Below are positions 1-6,964 of a stretch of 13,687 nt of DNA, in pieces; position 1 is the first letter of the stretch, and the number at the start of each line of letters is the position of its first letter. Both the position numbers and the translations under genes were made by a program. Below the pieces are notes generated by a model, which saw nothing but the letters and a program-made list of their open reading frames with translations, ran no database searches and was not told the origin of the DNA. Source of the stretch: Granulicatella adiacens. GTDB taxonomy: Bacteria > Bacillota > Bacilli > Lactobacillales > Aerococcaceae. The stretch is taken from positions 1-13,687 of the forward strand of contig JAGZLX010000045.1 of the NCBI GenBank assembly GCA_018364485.1, given 5' to 3'.

Positions 1-605
1 ACCTCTGTCCGGTCATTATTCTCGTGTACATGTGCTTGAAAAACCGCACGACACCGACCGCGTCTGAAGTGACATCGATTGTCCTTGCGATTCTTGGGAC
101 ATTTATCATTGCCACACACGGGCAACTCAATCAACTCAGCGTAACACCACTCGGGCTCTTCTGGGGCATTTTTAGTGGCTTCACGTACGCCATTTACATC
201 ATGCTTCCGATTAAACTCATTCAAGAGTACGGAAGTCTGACCGTGATTGGAGTGGGCATGGTCATTGCAGGAGTCATTCTCTTCCCGATGAGCGGTCTGA
301 CGACGATGGAACTTGTGTATAGCGTGGATATTCTTGCAGCACTAACAGGAATTATCCTTATTGGAACGATTATTTCGTACACGATGTTTTTAAAAGGAAC
401 GAGCTATATTGGGCCGGTGAAGAGTAGTCTGATTGCCGCCGTCGAACCGATTTCTGCGGTATTCTTCGCCTTCCTCATCATGAACGAGCATTTCTTCGCG
501 ATTGACTTTGTCGGTATGGCGATGATTTTAGCTGCCGTGGTCCTTATCTCGGTGAAAGACTTAATCAAAGAACGTCGCAAAAAAGAACAAGGCGTACTCG
601 AATAA
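1..605 (+). CDS. EamA/DMT-family transporter, C-terminal part (5' end outside window)
   Basis: The frame is open from the first bases of the window (codons from base 3), so the gene begins upstream; the GTG at 24 lies inside a membrane segment and is not a credible start. About 200 residues are visible, with successive hydrophobic helices (for example around the motifs IVLAILGTFIIATHG, GLFWGIFSGFTYAIYI and AVVLISVKDLI) and a basic tail, KERRKKEQ. The second EamA repeat is recognisable from the segment GPVKSSLIAAVEPISAVFFAF followed by LIMNEHF, close to the family pattern in which a conserved Glu-Pro sits in the ninth helix. Members are 10-helix drug/metabolite exporters or metabolite carriers in the cytoplasmic membrane; the substrate cannot be told. 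A strong terminator follows the stop, so the gene ends its transcription unit. Confidence 0.88.
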   Translation, partial: LCPVIILVYMCLKNRTTPTASEVTSIVLAILGTFIIATHGQLNQLSVTPLGLFWGIFSGFTYAIYIMLPIKLIQEYGSLTVIGVGMVIAGVILFPMSGLTTMELVYSVDILAALTGIILIGTIISYTMFLKGTSYIGPVKSSLIAAVEPISAVFFAFLIMNEHFFAIDFVGMAMILAAVVLISVKDLIKERRKKEQGVLE

Positions 606-611
606 CATAAC

Positions 612-646
612 AAACCGCAATTGGAGCGCATCCAGTTGCGGTTTTT
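612..646 (+). terminator. Rho-independent terminator after the DMT transporter
   Basis: A 12-bp stem (613-624 with 632-643, AACCGCAATTGG against CCAGTTGCGGTT, one G-T wobble) closes a 7-base loop and runs into TTTTT at 642-646. It lies 8 bases after the transporter stop codon and upstream of the promoter of the next unit, so the two units are insulated. Confidence 0.9.
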
Positions 647-691
647 GAATAAAATTTTTTTTGCGAATCATGATGTTTTCGAAGGTATTTC

Positions 692-700
692 TGGTATAAT
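692..700 (+). promoter_or_regulatory. Extended -10 promoter of the XRE/ImmA - DUF4411 unit
   Basis: TGGTATAAT is a perfect TGn-TATAAT extended -10. No good -35 is seen at 16-18 bp upstream, which fits an extended -10 promoter. The expected start of transcription at about 707 leaves a short leader with AGGAAAGGAAG (711-721) before the ATG at 729. This promoter position also argues against any start codon upstream of 729. Confidence 0.75.
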
Positions 701-728
701 GATTGAAACTAGGAAAGGAAGCGAGCGA

Positions 729-1823
729 ATGAATACGGCAGTGTTAAATTATTATTTCGAAAAGTCGGGATTGTCGAAAGAATTTATGGAACAAAAAGTT
801 AGTAAACGATTCGGTCAGTTTTTAACGGGAGAGAGAACACCTTCCTTTAACCAATTATCAGAGATGGCGAAACATTTTCGGATTCCTTTAGGAATGTTGC
901 TAAGTGATGAAGTTATCCCTGAAAAGAAAATTGAGATTCCTTTTAGAACGGTAAACTCAGAATTTATTGGAGAGCCTTCTAGGGAATTAAGAGACACGAT
1001 TGAAGAAATGAAGTCAAAGCAAGCATTTCTAAAAGAGGAACGTTTACCGGAACTTGATTTCATTGGACGATTCTCGATGGATGATGATTCGATGGTTTTA
1101 GCCCAAGCAGTGAGGGAGATATTGGGCTTTAGCAAAAACTATTTCGAAAAAGTCAAAAAAGAAGATGTGTTTAAGTTCTTGCGTGGAAGAATCAGTCGTG
1201 TCGGTGTCTTTGTTTTTACAAATGGAAAATTTCAGGACAATACCCATAGAAAACTGGACCCAAGAGAGTTCCGCGGCTTTGTATTGTCGGATAAGGAAGC
1301 TCCAATCATCTTTATTAATCAAGCAGATACAAAAAATGCGCAGGTCTTTACGCTTGTACATGAATTTGTGCATTTACTGTTAGGAGAAGAGGAAATCCTT
1401 GGTCAAACTCCACTTGAGTCGGAGTATGATGAAGTAGAGGCCTTTGTCAATAAGGTAACCGCAGAAGTACTTGTACCTGCCCAACTTTTGGAGATGAGCT
1501 ATAAGGAACATCCTTTTATTGAGGAATTAGCATCGATTTTTAAAGTCAGTCGCTTTGTGATTGCAAGACGATTGTTTGATTTAGGATTTTTATCCAAATC
1601 GGATTATCAACTGCACGTGCGTGAGTGGGAGCTCGCATGGAAGAATCGAACGAAGCCTAAGAGTAAAGGTGGAGATTATAATAATAACACTCTCTATCGC
1701 ATCGATAGAAATTTCTTCCAGTATATTGAAAATGCGATTCAATCTGATCGCATTACGTATACAGAAGCATTTCGTTTATTAGGAGTAGGATATAAAGGTT
1801 ATCAAATATTAAGGGAGAGATAA
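729..1823 (+). CDS. XRE-family/ImmA-IrrE metallopeptidase domain protein (antitoxin-like partner)
   Basis: Predicted protein of 364 residues. The N-terminal 60 residues form an XRE-like helix-turn-helix (SKRFGQFLTGERTPSFNQLSEMAKHFRIPLGMLL). The central and C-terminal parts are an ImmA/IrrE (COG2856) zinc peptidase domain with HEFVH (His211, Glu212, His215) and a downstream glutamate in EAFVNKVTAEVLVP (about 237) as the usual third metal ligand. In this family HTH and peptidase are often fused, and some members cleave a repressor partner. The start at ATG 729 is chosen because a TATAAT lies at 695-700 and a purine-rich binding site at 711-721; the reading frame stays open further 5' but overlaps the preceding terminator. 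The next gene follows after 6 bases, so the two are co-transcribed. COG2856 proteins fused to Xre and paired with a DUF4411 PIN protein are a recognised toxin-antitoxin-type arrangement; the antitoxin role here is inferred from that context. Confidence 0.88.
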   Translation: MNTAVLNYYFEKSGLSKEFMEQKVSKRFGQFLTGERTPSFNQLSEMAKHFRIPLGMLLSDEVIPEKKIEIPFRTVNSEFIGEPSRELRDTIEEMKSKQAFLKEERLPELDFIGRFSMDDDSMVLAQAVREILGFSKNYFEKVKKEDVFKFLRGRISRVGVFVFTNGKFQDNTHRKLDPREFRGFVLSDKEAPIIFINQADTKNAQVFTLVHEFVHLLLGEEEILGQTPLESEYDEVEAFVNKVTAEVLVPAQLLEMSYKEHPFIEELASIFKVSRFVIARRLFDLGFLSKSDYQLHVREWELAWKNRTKPKSKGGDYNNNTLYRIDRNFFQYIENAIQSDRITYTEAFRLLGVGYKGYQILRER

Positions 1824-1829
1824 TAGGGT

Positions 1830-2330
1830 ATGTATCTACTAGACACGAATATTTATATTGCATTTTATGAACGGTATTATCCACAACGGAACTTTCCAAG
1901 TTTTTGGAAGAATTTAGTTCAAACTTTTCAGCAGGAAGTCGTTGTTCCAAGGGTTGTGATGGAAGAGACTAAAAATAGTGCTTGGTTAAACACTTATATG
2001 ACAGAGACATGTGGTTTGAATCCAATTGACCATCGGAAATACTGGAAGCAGTGGGATGAAGTTTTGAAAAATGTTCGCAATAATCCAGTTTATAATAATG
2101 AAGCATTGGATTCACCAAATGGATGGTCTAATGAAACAGTGGCAGATGCGTGGTTATTAGCGATTGCCAAAGAAGAAAAATATGTTCTTGTAACAGAAGA
2201 GATAAAGAATGTAAATCTGTACAAGGGTGGACCGGTAAGAAGTGCAAAGATTCACGATGTTGCAGAGGATATTGGTGTAGAGTGTATTGACCGCTTGGAA
2301 TTCTTCAAGCGAATTGAATTAAGTATTTAA
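1830..2330 (+). CDS. DUF4411 family PIN-domain protein (putative toxin ribonuclease)
   Basis: A protein of 166 residues, usual for DUF4411. It opens with YLLDTNIYI, the first PIN acidic motif (Asp5), has a second acidic position in VVMEETK (Glu45/Glu46), and a third in ETVADAWLLAIA (Asp106), followed by the strand-forming YVLVTEE. PIN domains are Mg-dependent RNases, and in VapC-type systems they act as toxins. The frame begins 6 bases after the XRE/ImmA stop with AAGGGAGAGA (1811-1820) upstream, and a terminator follows the stop, giving a compact two-gene unit. The acidic residues look intact, so the enzyme is probably active. Toxin function is inferred from family and gene pairing; the RNA target is unknown. 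Confidence 0.85.
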   Translation: MYLLDTNIYIAFYERYYPQRNFPSFWKNLVQTFQQEVVVPRVVMEETKNSAWLNTYMTETCGLNPIDHRKYWKQWDEVLKNVRNNPVYNNEALDSPNGWSNETVADAWLLAIAKEEKYVLVTEEIKNVNLYKGGPVRSAKIHDVAEDIGVECIDRLEFFKRIELSI

Positions 2331-2342
2331 GAGTGAAATGAT

Positions 2343-2373
2343 AAGACTTGTCGAGTGTGGCAAGTCTTTTTTT
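2343..2373 (+). terminator. Rho-independent terminator after the DUF4411 gene
   Basis: AAGACTTGTC (2343-2352) pairs with GGCAAGTCTT (2359-2368) around a 6-base loop, with one T-G wobble, followed by a T run reaching 2373. It ends the putative toxin-antitoxin unit. Confidence 0.9.
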
Positions 2374-2434
2374 GTTGAGAAAGCAGAAATCAAAAAACTA
2401 TAAAACTGAGACCGTTCTCATGAAACTTTCATCT

Positions 2435-2462
2435 TTTTCAAATAAATGAGTTGTGCTATACT
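2435..2462 (+). promoter_or_regulatory. Promoter of the amino acid ABC transporter operon
   Basis: An extended -10, TGC-TATACT (2454-2462), lies 16 bases downstream of a TTTTCA -35-like hexamer (2435-2440). The predicted RNA would start near 2469, about 28 bases before the TTG start codon. A small dyad, TGAGA-CCGT-TCTCA (2407-2420), sits just upstream of the -35 and might be a regulator site, but its arms are only 5 bp. Confidence 0.6.
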
Positions 2463-2496
2463 TTAAAGCATCAAACAACAGACGGAGGTCCTTAAT

Positions 2497-3138
2497 TTGT
2501 CTTATTCACTCGAAATTTTACCAAGCTTATTACACGGAGCAGTGACGACATTAGAAGTGTTCGCACTCGTTCTTATCTTCTCGATTCCGCTGGGCATTCT
2601 CATTGCCTTTGCGATGCAGCTGAAATGGAAACCTCTCAACGGACTCATCCATATCTACATCTGGGTGATGCGCGGGACACCTCTGTTACTTCAACTCATC
2701 TTTATTTATTACGTCTTGCCAAGTGTCGGTATTCGTTTAGACCGACTCCCAGCAGCGCTTATTGCCTTCACGCTCAACTACGCGGCGTACTTTGCAGAGA
2801 TTTTCCGCGGGGGGATCGATACGATTCCAAAAGGGCAGTATGAAGCGGCGAAGGTGTTGAAATTCACGCCAGGAGCAACGATTCGCTATATCGTTCTTCC
2901 ACAGGTGACGAAGATTGTCTTGCCAAGTGTCTTCAATGAAATCATGAGCCTTGTCAAAGATACGTCCCTTGTATACGCGCTTGGAATCTCAGACCTTATC
3001 TTGGCAAGCCGTACCGCAGCCAACCGCGACGCCAGCCTCGTTCCGATGTTTCTAGCAGGGGCGATTTACCTGATTGTTATCGGGGTTGTGACGCTTGTGG
3101 CTAAACGCATTGAAAAGAAATTCAGTTATTATAAATAG
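2497..3138 (+). CDS. Polar amino acid ABC transporter permease (GlnP/HisM type)
   Basis: A 213-residue integral membrane protein of the HisM/GlnP permease family, usual length for a subunit that works as a dimer. It carries hydrophobic helices, the family segment YIWVMRGTPLLLQLIFIYY, NYAAYFAEIFRGGIDTIPKG and the EAA loop that contacts the ATPase (EAAKVLKFTPG followed by IRYIVLPQ). The start is TTG at 2497: the GGAGGT at 2484-2489 is at ideal distance and no in-frame ATG exists before the first helix. The ATPase gene follows 12 bases after the stop and then the binding protein, so this is the first gene of a three-gene import operon. The substrate is probably a polar amino acid; which one cannot be read from sequence alone. 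Confidence 0.93.
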   Translation: MSYSLEILPSLLHGAVTTLEVFALVLIFSIPLGILIAFAMQLKWKPLNGLIHIYIWVMRGTPLLLQLIFIYYVLPSVGIRLDRLPAALIAFTLNYAAYFAEIFRGGIDTIPKGQYEAAKVLKFTPGATIRYIVLPQVTKIVLPSVFNEIMSLVKDTSLVYALGISDLILASRTAANRDASLVPMFLAGAIYLIVIGVVTLVAKRIEKKFSYYK

Positions 3139-3150
3139 GAGGACAAGCAG

Positions 3151-3780
3151 ATGTTAGAATTACGCAATATTGACAAACGTTTCGGCGATAAACAAATCTT
3201 GTCCGATTTCAATTTAACCATTCACGAAGGGAAAATCTTGGCCATCGTTGGACTTTCAGGAGGCGGGAAAACAACCTTGCTTCGGATGCTAGCAGGCCTC
3301 GAAAAAATCGATTCTGGGGAAGTGTTCTATAACGGCGAATCCTTAGCGCTCGACGAACTCACAAAGCGCCAACTGCTTGGATTCGTGTTCCAAGACTTCC
3401 AATTATTCCCACATTTATCCGTGTTAGAAAACTTAACGATTTCGCCGGTGAAGATGAACGGCATGCCTCAAGTTGAAGCCGACAAGAAGGCACGCGCACT
3501 ATTAGAACGCCTCGGCCTAGCTGAACACGAGGACGCGTTCCCATATTCACTCTCAGGCGGACAAAAACAACGGGTGGCCTTGGCACGTGCGATGATGATT
3601 GACCCTGAAATTATCGGGTACGACGAACCGACGTCAGCGCTCGACCCAGCCCTTCGCCTAGAAGTAGAAAAGTTAATCCTCCAAAACAAGGAACTCGGAA
3701 TGACGCAAATCGTCGTGACCCACGATTTAACCTTTGCTGAGAATATCGCGGACGAATTATTGACGTTCGAACCGAAATAG
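3151..3780 (+). CDS. Amino acid ABC transporter ATP-binding protein (short form)
   Basis: A 209-residue nucleotide-binding subunit. Walker A is GLSGGGKTT (about residues 34-42), the Q-loop lies in VFQDFQLFPH, the signature is LSGGQKQRVALARA, Walker B is IIGYDEPTSALDP with Tyr where Phe or Leu is commoner, and the switch histidine is in VVTHD. All catalytic motifs are intact. The protein stops about 17 residues after the switch region (AENIADELLTFEPK) and so lacks the 25-30 residue C-terminal extension of typical 240-residue GlnQ proteins. From memory, streptococcal relatives share this short form, so it is probably a subfamily trait and not a truncation. It has an AGGAGG site before the ATG and is followed by the binding-protein gene 9 bases after its stop. 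Confidence 0.94.
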   Translation: MLELRNIDKRFGDKQILSDFNLTIHEGKILAIVGLSGGGKTTLLRMLAGLEKIDSGEVFYNGESLALDELTKRQLLGFVFQDFQLFPHLSVLENLTISPVKMNGMPQVEADKKARALLERLGLAEHEDAFPYSLSGGQKQRVALARAMMIDPEIIGYDEPTSALDPALRLEVEKLILQNKELGMTQIVVTHDLTFAENIADELLTFEPK

Positions 3781-3789
3781 GAGGCCGCT

Positions 3790-4638
3790 ATGAAGAAACA
3801 AAAAGGAATCCTAGGGCTTTTGGCGCTTGTAGGGGTGGCGGTCATGAGCCTTGCGGGCTGCACACAACTAGCAAGCAATCCAAAAGTCGATAACTGGGAT
3901 AAATACCAACAACAAAAGAGCATTACGGTTGGCTTCGATAATACCTTTGTACCGATGGGCTTCGAGGAAAAGAATGGCGACTATGCCGGCTTTGATATCG
4001 AACTCGCTCAGTATGTGTCGAAGAAGCTCGGCATCACGGTTCACTTCCAACCGATTGACTGGGACATGAAGGAGACGGAACTCCAAAACGGCACGATTGA
4101 CGCTATCTGGAATGGGTATTCGGCCACAGACGAACGCCGCGAGAAAGTCGCCTTCACGATTCCCTATATGCAAAATACGCAAATCTTAGTCGTGAAGAAA
4201 ACGAGTGGCATTCACTCAGTCGAAGACATGACGGGTAAAGTCCTTGGCGCACAAAATGGCTCGTCAGGGATGTTAGATTTTGAAGAACATCCAGAAGTGT
4301 TGAAGAACCGCGTCAAAGGAGGGGACGCCGACCAATACCAAAGCGTGAACGAGGCCATTATCGACTTGAAGAATGACCGTATCGACGCCTTGCTTATCGA
4401 CCGTGTATACGCGGACTACTACCTCACAACAGAAGGCATTGCCGACGAGTACGACACCATTCCTTCAGGTTTCGAGAGTGAATCTTTTGCGGTAGGGGTG
4501 AGACCTGCCGATAAGAAGCTACTCGAAGCGCTGAACCAGGCCTTCAAGGAACTCTATCAAGAAGGCATCTTCCAACAAATCAGCCAGAAATGGTTTGGTG
4601 AAGATGTCGCAACACCTGAAGTCAAAGGGCAAGAATAA
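3790..4638 (+). CDS. Amino acid ABC transporter substrate-binding lipoprotein
   Basis: A 282-residue extracytoplasmic solute-binding protein, family 3 (SBP_bac_3). A lysine-rich start, a hydrophobic core and the lipobox SLAGC (Cys24) show a lipoprotein signal peptide. The mature part contains the typical elements SITVGFDNTFVPMGFEEKNG, GFDIELAQYVSKKLGI, IWNGYSATDERREKVAFTIP and DALLIDRVYADYYL, which shape the amino acid binding cleft. It captures the substrate outside the membrane and hands it to the permease encoded two genes upstream. The AGGAGGCC site overlaps the end of the ATPase gene. A terminator follows directly, making this the last gene of the operon. The substrate is uncertain; binding proteins of this type take up polar or sulfur-containing amino acids. 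Confidence 0.94.
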   Translation: MKKQKGILGLLALVGVAVMSLAGCTQLASNPKVDNWDKYQQQKSITVGFDNTFVPMGFEEKNGDYAGFDIELAQYVSKKLGITVHFQPIDWDMKETELQNGTIDAIWNGYSATDERREKVAFTIPYMQNTQILVVKKTSGIHSVEDMTGKVLGAQNGSSGMLDFEEHPEVLKNRVKGGDADQYQSVNEAIIDLKNDRIDALLIDRVYADYYLTTEGIADEYDTIPSGFESESFAVGVRPADKKLLEALNQAFKELYQEGIFQQISQKWFGEDVATPEVKGQE

Positions 4639-4655
4639 CCATATAACACAAAACC

Positions 4656-4699
4656 ATCGCTGGACGGAAGGCACGCCTTCTGGAAGGCGATTTTTTTTT
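4656..4699 (+). terminator. Rho-independent terminator of the ABC operon
   Basis: A nested hairpin: the outer stem ATCGC (4656-4660) pairs with GCGAT (4687-4691), the inner stem GAAGG with CCTTC (within 4667-4680), and then a run of nine T (4691-4699). It stands back to back with the minus-strand terminator of the toxin-antitoxin pair. Confidence 0.85.
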
Positions 4700-4703
4700 G
4701 TAC

Positions 4704-4730
4704 AAAAAAAGCCACTCTGAGGAGTGACTT
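4704..4730 (-). terminator. Rho-independent terminator of the dinJ-yafQ operon
   Basis: Read on the minus strand, AAGTCACTC (4730-4722) pairs with GAGTGGCTT (4717-4709) around a CTCA loop, with one T-G wobble, and then runs into seven T. The stem begins inside the toxin stop codon. Confidence 0.9.
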
Positions 4731-5013
4731 AAAATAAATCTGAATGGGATCCGGTTCGAGAGGCTACTAAGACAAGTTGACCTTTATCAACTGCGTATAT
4801 TAAAAGCCAGTCTGGTTCGATATGACATTCTCTGAATCCAATATAATTTCCTGTTAAAGCATGGTCTCTATGTTTAGGATCTAAAGATTGATTATTAATA
4901 AGCTGCGTAAGTACTTCTTGTAGCTTTTGAAGATTTAGTCCACGCTTTTTAATACGTTTAAGATCTTTTTTAAATTGGGTGGTTGTTATGAGTTTATACA
5001 TATTATTCGCCAT
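4729..5013 (-). CDS. yafQ: YafQ-family type II toxin (mRNA interferase)
   Basis: A 94-residue protein of the RelE/ParE superfamily, YafQ branch. The N-terminal part (TTTQFKKDLKRIKKRG) and the C-terminal signature RECHIEPDWLLIY ... RTGSHSDLF are hallmark YafQ sequences. The residues that align with the catalytic set described for E. coli YafQ are all present: His51, His64, Asp68, His90 and the terminal Phe94. It should be a ribosome-dependent mRNA endonuclease neutralised by the upstream DinJ-like antitoxin. The start chosen at 5013 overlaps the antitoxin end by 11 bases, which implies translational coupling; a second ATG four codons later (5001) is an alternative. The toxin looks intact and should be active if expressed without its partner. 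Confidence 0.92.
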   Translation of the reverse strand: MANNMYKLITTTQFKKDLKRIKKRGLNLQKLQEVLTQLINNQSLDPKHRDHALTGNYIGFRECHIEPDWLLIYAVDKGQLVLVASRTGSHSDLF

Positions 5014-5284
5014 CCAAGTCTTTAAATAATTCTTCTACAGTACTGTAACTTTTAGATTGAATCTTGCCGGCTATAATATCGCGTGCTTCCTGCATAGCCA
5101 CTTCAGTTTGGTGATTATAACGGGGTTGTTTAATTTGAAAAGGGAAGCCCCCCTCCATAATAGAAGTGTTCAAGAAGATATTAATTGCATCTGTAACAGT
5201 GATACCAAAACTTGAAAACAGCGCTTCAGCTTTTGCTTTAGTACTAGGTTCAATTCGTAAGTTAATGTTTGCTGTTTTTGCCAT
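5003..5284 (-). CDS. dinJ: DinJ/RelB-family antitoxin
   Basis: A 93-residue antitoxin. The N-terminal NINLRIEPSTKAKAEALFSSFGITVTDAI is the typical RelB/DinJ ribbon-helix-helix dimerisation and DNA-binding region, followed by NIFLNTSIMEGGFPF, and an acidic flexible tail (STVEELFKDLDGE) that would wrap the toxin. The start is the ATG at 5284 because a near-perfect AGGAGGTG lies 7 bases upstream; the frame is open to 5326 but without a binding site. DinJ-type proteins normally repress their own promoter alone or with the toxin. It precedes and overlaps the YafQ toxin gene, forming a classic two-gene addiction module inserted between two amino acid transport loci. Confidence 0.93.
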   Translation of the reverse strand: MAKTANINLRIEPSTKAKAEALFSSFGITVTDAINIFLNTSIMEGGFPFQIKQPRYNHQTEVAMQEARDIIAGKIQSKSYSTVEELFKDLDGE

Positions 5285-5316
5285 AGTGACACCTCCTAAT
5301 ATTTTGTTTACACAAT

Positions 5317-5345
5317 TGTATATCAAAAGTTTTACAATCGCAATA
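5317..5345 (-). promoter_or_regulatory. Probable promoter of the dinJ-yafQ operon
   Basis: On the minus strand an extended -10, TGA-TATACA (hexamer at 5322-5317), lies 17 bases after TATTGC (5345-5340), a weak -35. The predicted transcript begins about 25 bases before the ribosome binding site. The surrounding TTGT/ACAA-rich sequence could hold the antitoxin operator, but no single convincing dyad stands out. Confidence 0.5.
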
Positions 5346-5450
5346 CAAAATAACTAAAAGTTTAAATTCAGATAATCAAGATGAAAATGTATAAAAAATC
5401 ACATAATACGAATATTTCCAGAAGAAAACGTTAAATAACGGAATGTTACC

Positions 5451-5479
5451 TTGATAAACAATGAGCAAAGGAGTACACT
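5451..5479 (+). promoter_or_regulatory. Promoter of the APC permease - SDR operon
   Basis: TTGATA (5451-5456) and TACACT (5474-5479) are separated by exactly 17 bases. The short dyad CACTT-A-AAGTG (5476-5486) overlaps the -10 and start region. GTTAC elements flank the promoter (TGTTAC at 5444-5449, GTAACA at 5492-5497, GTTACC at 5505-5510) and could be regulator sites. Confidence 0.6.
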
Positions 5480-5541
5480 TAAAGTGCAAACAGTAACAGG
5501 CGCCGTTACCAATTGTACAAAACTATAAAGAAGGGATTTAT

Positions 5542-6951
5542 GTGTCAACCAAAGAAAATAGTAGTGGATTACAGAAAAGTTTAAAAATCGTATTTGTTTA
5601 CACCGTCGCAACAGGATCAATTTTCACATTTGTCAGTTATTGGGATTCAGTTTTTTATAATTATTGTGGGCCAGGTACATTTTTAGCTTTTGCACTGATG
5701 ACACTGGCTATTCTCCCAATCGCTCTTGTTTATAGTGAAATTTCACCACTGTTCAAAACGGCAGGTGGGGAACTCATCTACAACACGGTCGGCATTAATA
5801 AACACGCTGGATTCTTAGCCTCGTGGTTAATTATGGCCGCCTGGATATCCGTTCCACCGGCTGTTGTAATGGCCATCGCCACCTTTATTAGCCGAACATT
5901 TGGACTTGCCCTCAGCTTCAACAATATCATGATGATTGCTATCGTGATTCTGTTGTTTGTATTCGTGTTGAGCTTGCAGGATGTTCAGATGCTCGTTAAA
6001 GCACAGGCGTTCTTCTTGTTCGCCAATATTACAACAACGATTATTACAGGCATCCTCTTACTCACGTCCGGGCATTGGAACATTAGTAATTTTTCAAATC
6101 TATTCCAATCAAATGTGGATAGTACCTTTATTATTCCGGGCTGGATTATCGGGATGGCGCTTCTCATTACACCGTACTTCGGTTTTGAGACCGTTCCGCA
6201 AATGGTGGAAGAAGGGGACTTCCCAATCTCGAATACGAAGAAGGCTATCTGTGGTTCCGTTCTTACTTGTGGAATCATCTATACGTTTTTCTTCTTCTGC
6301 GTGGCAGGGCTCGACACCTTTGATAACCTACTAGCCAATGATGCGTCAAACGGCTTTATGTCGATTATTGCCATGGAGAAAATCTTAGGCTGGAAAGTAT
6401 GGCCACTCATCTACGGTTGCATTTCGATTTTACTTGGAATGCTTGCATCCATCTTAGGATTCTGGATGTCAACGGTTCGGATGTTGTATTCAATGGGTAA
6501 GAACAACTTCCTTCCACAAGCCTTTATGAAACTCAACCGTCACCAACAACCAATTTTACCGAATATCTTCCTACTCGTGATTAGCTTAATCTTTATTCTG
6601 TTGCAAAATGCGACCACCTTCATGAATGACTTCTTCAACTTGATGTCATTTGGCTGTGCCTGCGCGTACGCCTTAACCATGATTTCAGCAGTCCGCATCC
6701 GTAACAAGCATCCTGAGTGGTATATCAATAATAAAAATACGGTCAAAGGTGGAAATGCCTTACGCATTATGGCCATGATCATCATGCTTGCCATCGCATT
6801 CTTCTGTACGCTTGGACAAGGAATCGGTTCTTGGATTTCATTTGCCGTGTACATGGGAGTCGGTGTATGCATCTGGTTATGGATGGTCCTCATTCGTTGG
6901 AAACATGTCAAAGTAACCATTGAAACCCCTGATGGAGAAAAAGAATATTAA
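5542..6951 (+). CDS. APC-superfamily amino acid permease
   Basis: A 469-residue polytopic membrane protein with about 12 hydrophobic helices, the usual size of APC-superfamily amino acid/polyamine transporters. The first helix carries a glycine-containing unwound segment (YTVATGSIFTFVSY), followed by LVYSEISPLFKTAGGELIY, which matches the family pattern after helix 2, and GFETVPQMVEEGDFP, matching the conserved loop after helix 6. The start is GTG at 5542: AAGGG (5531-5535) lies 6 bases upstream, and the ATG at 5540 is in another frame. The next gene begins 13 bases after the stop and is co-transcribed. The substrate is not clear; pairing with a UcpA-like dehydrogenase suggests coupling of uptake to metabolism of one compound, but this is inference. 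Confidence 0.88.
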   Translation: MSTKENSSGLQKSLKIVFVYTVATGSIFTFVSYWDSVFYNYCGPGTFLAFALMTLAILPIALVYSEISPLFKTAGGELIYNTVGINKHAGFLASWLIMAAWISVPPAVVMAIATFISRTFGLALSFNNIMMIAIVILLFVFVLSLQDVQMLVKAQAFFLFANITTTIITGILLLTSGHWNISNFSNLFQSNVDSTFIIPGWIIGMALLITPYFGFETVPQMVEEGDFPISNTKKAICGSVLTCGIIYTFFFFCVAGLDTFDNLLANDASNGFMSIIAMEKILGWKVWPLIYGCISILLGMLASILGFWMSTVRMLYSMGKNNFLPQAFMKLNRHQQPILPNIFLLVISLIFILLQNATTFMNDFFNLMSFGCACAYALTMISAVRIRNKHPEWYINNKNTVKGGNALRIMAMIIMLAIAFFCTLGQGIGSWISFAVYMGVGVCIWLWMVLIRWKHVKVTIETPDGEKEY

Positions 6952-6964
6952 AGGAGAGAAAACC

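Noticed and set aside
621..728. Longer N-terminus for the XRE/ImmA protein (open frame from 621)
   Set aside because: The extension would start inside the preceding terminator, upstream of the promoter's -10, and lacks a ribosome binding site.
5540..5584. A 14-codon frame starting at ATG 5540, overlapping the GTG start of the permease
   Set aside because: It shares the same ribosome binding site and has no recognisable leader-peptide features; it is more likely a chance overlap created by the ATGTG sequence.
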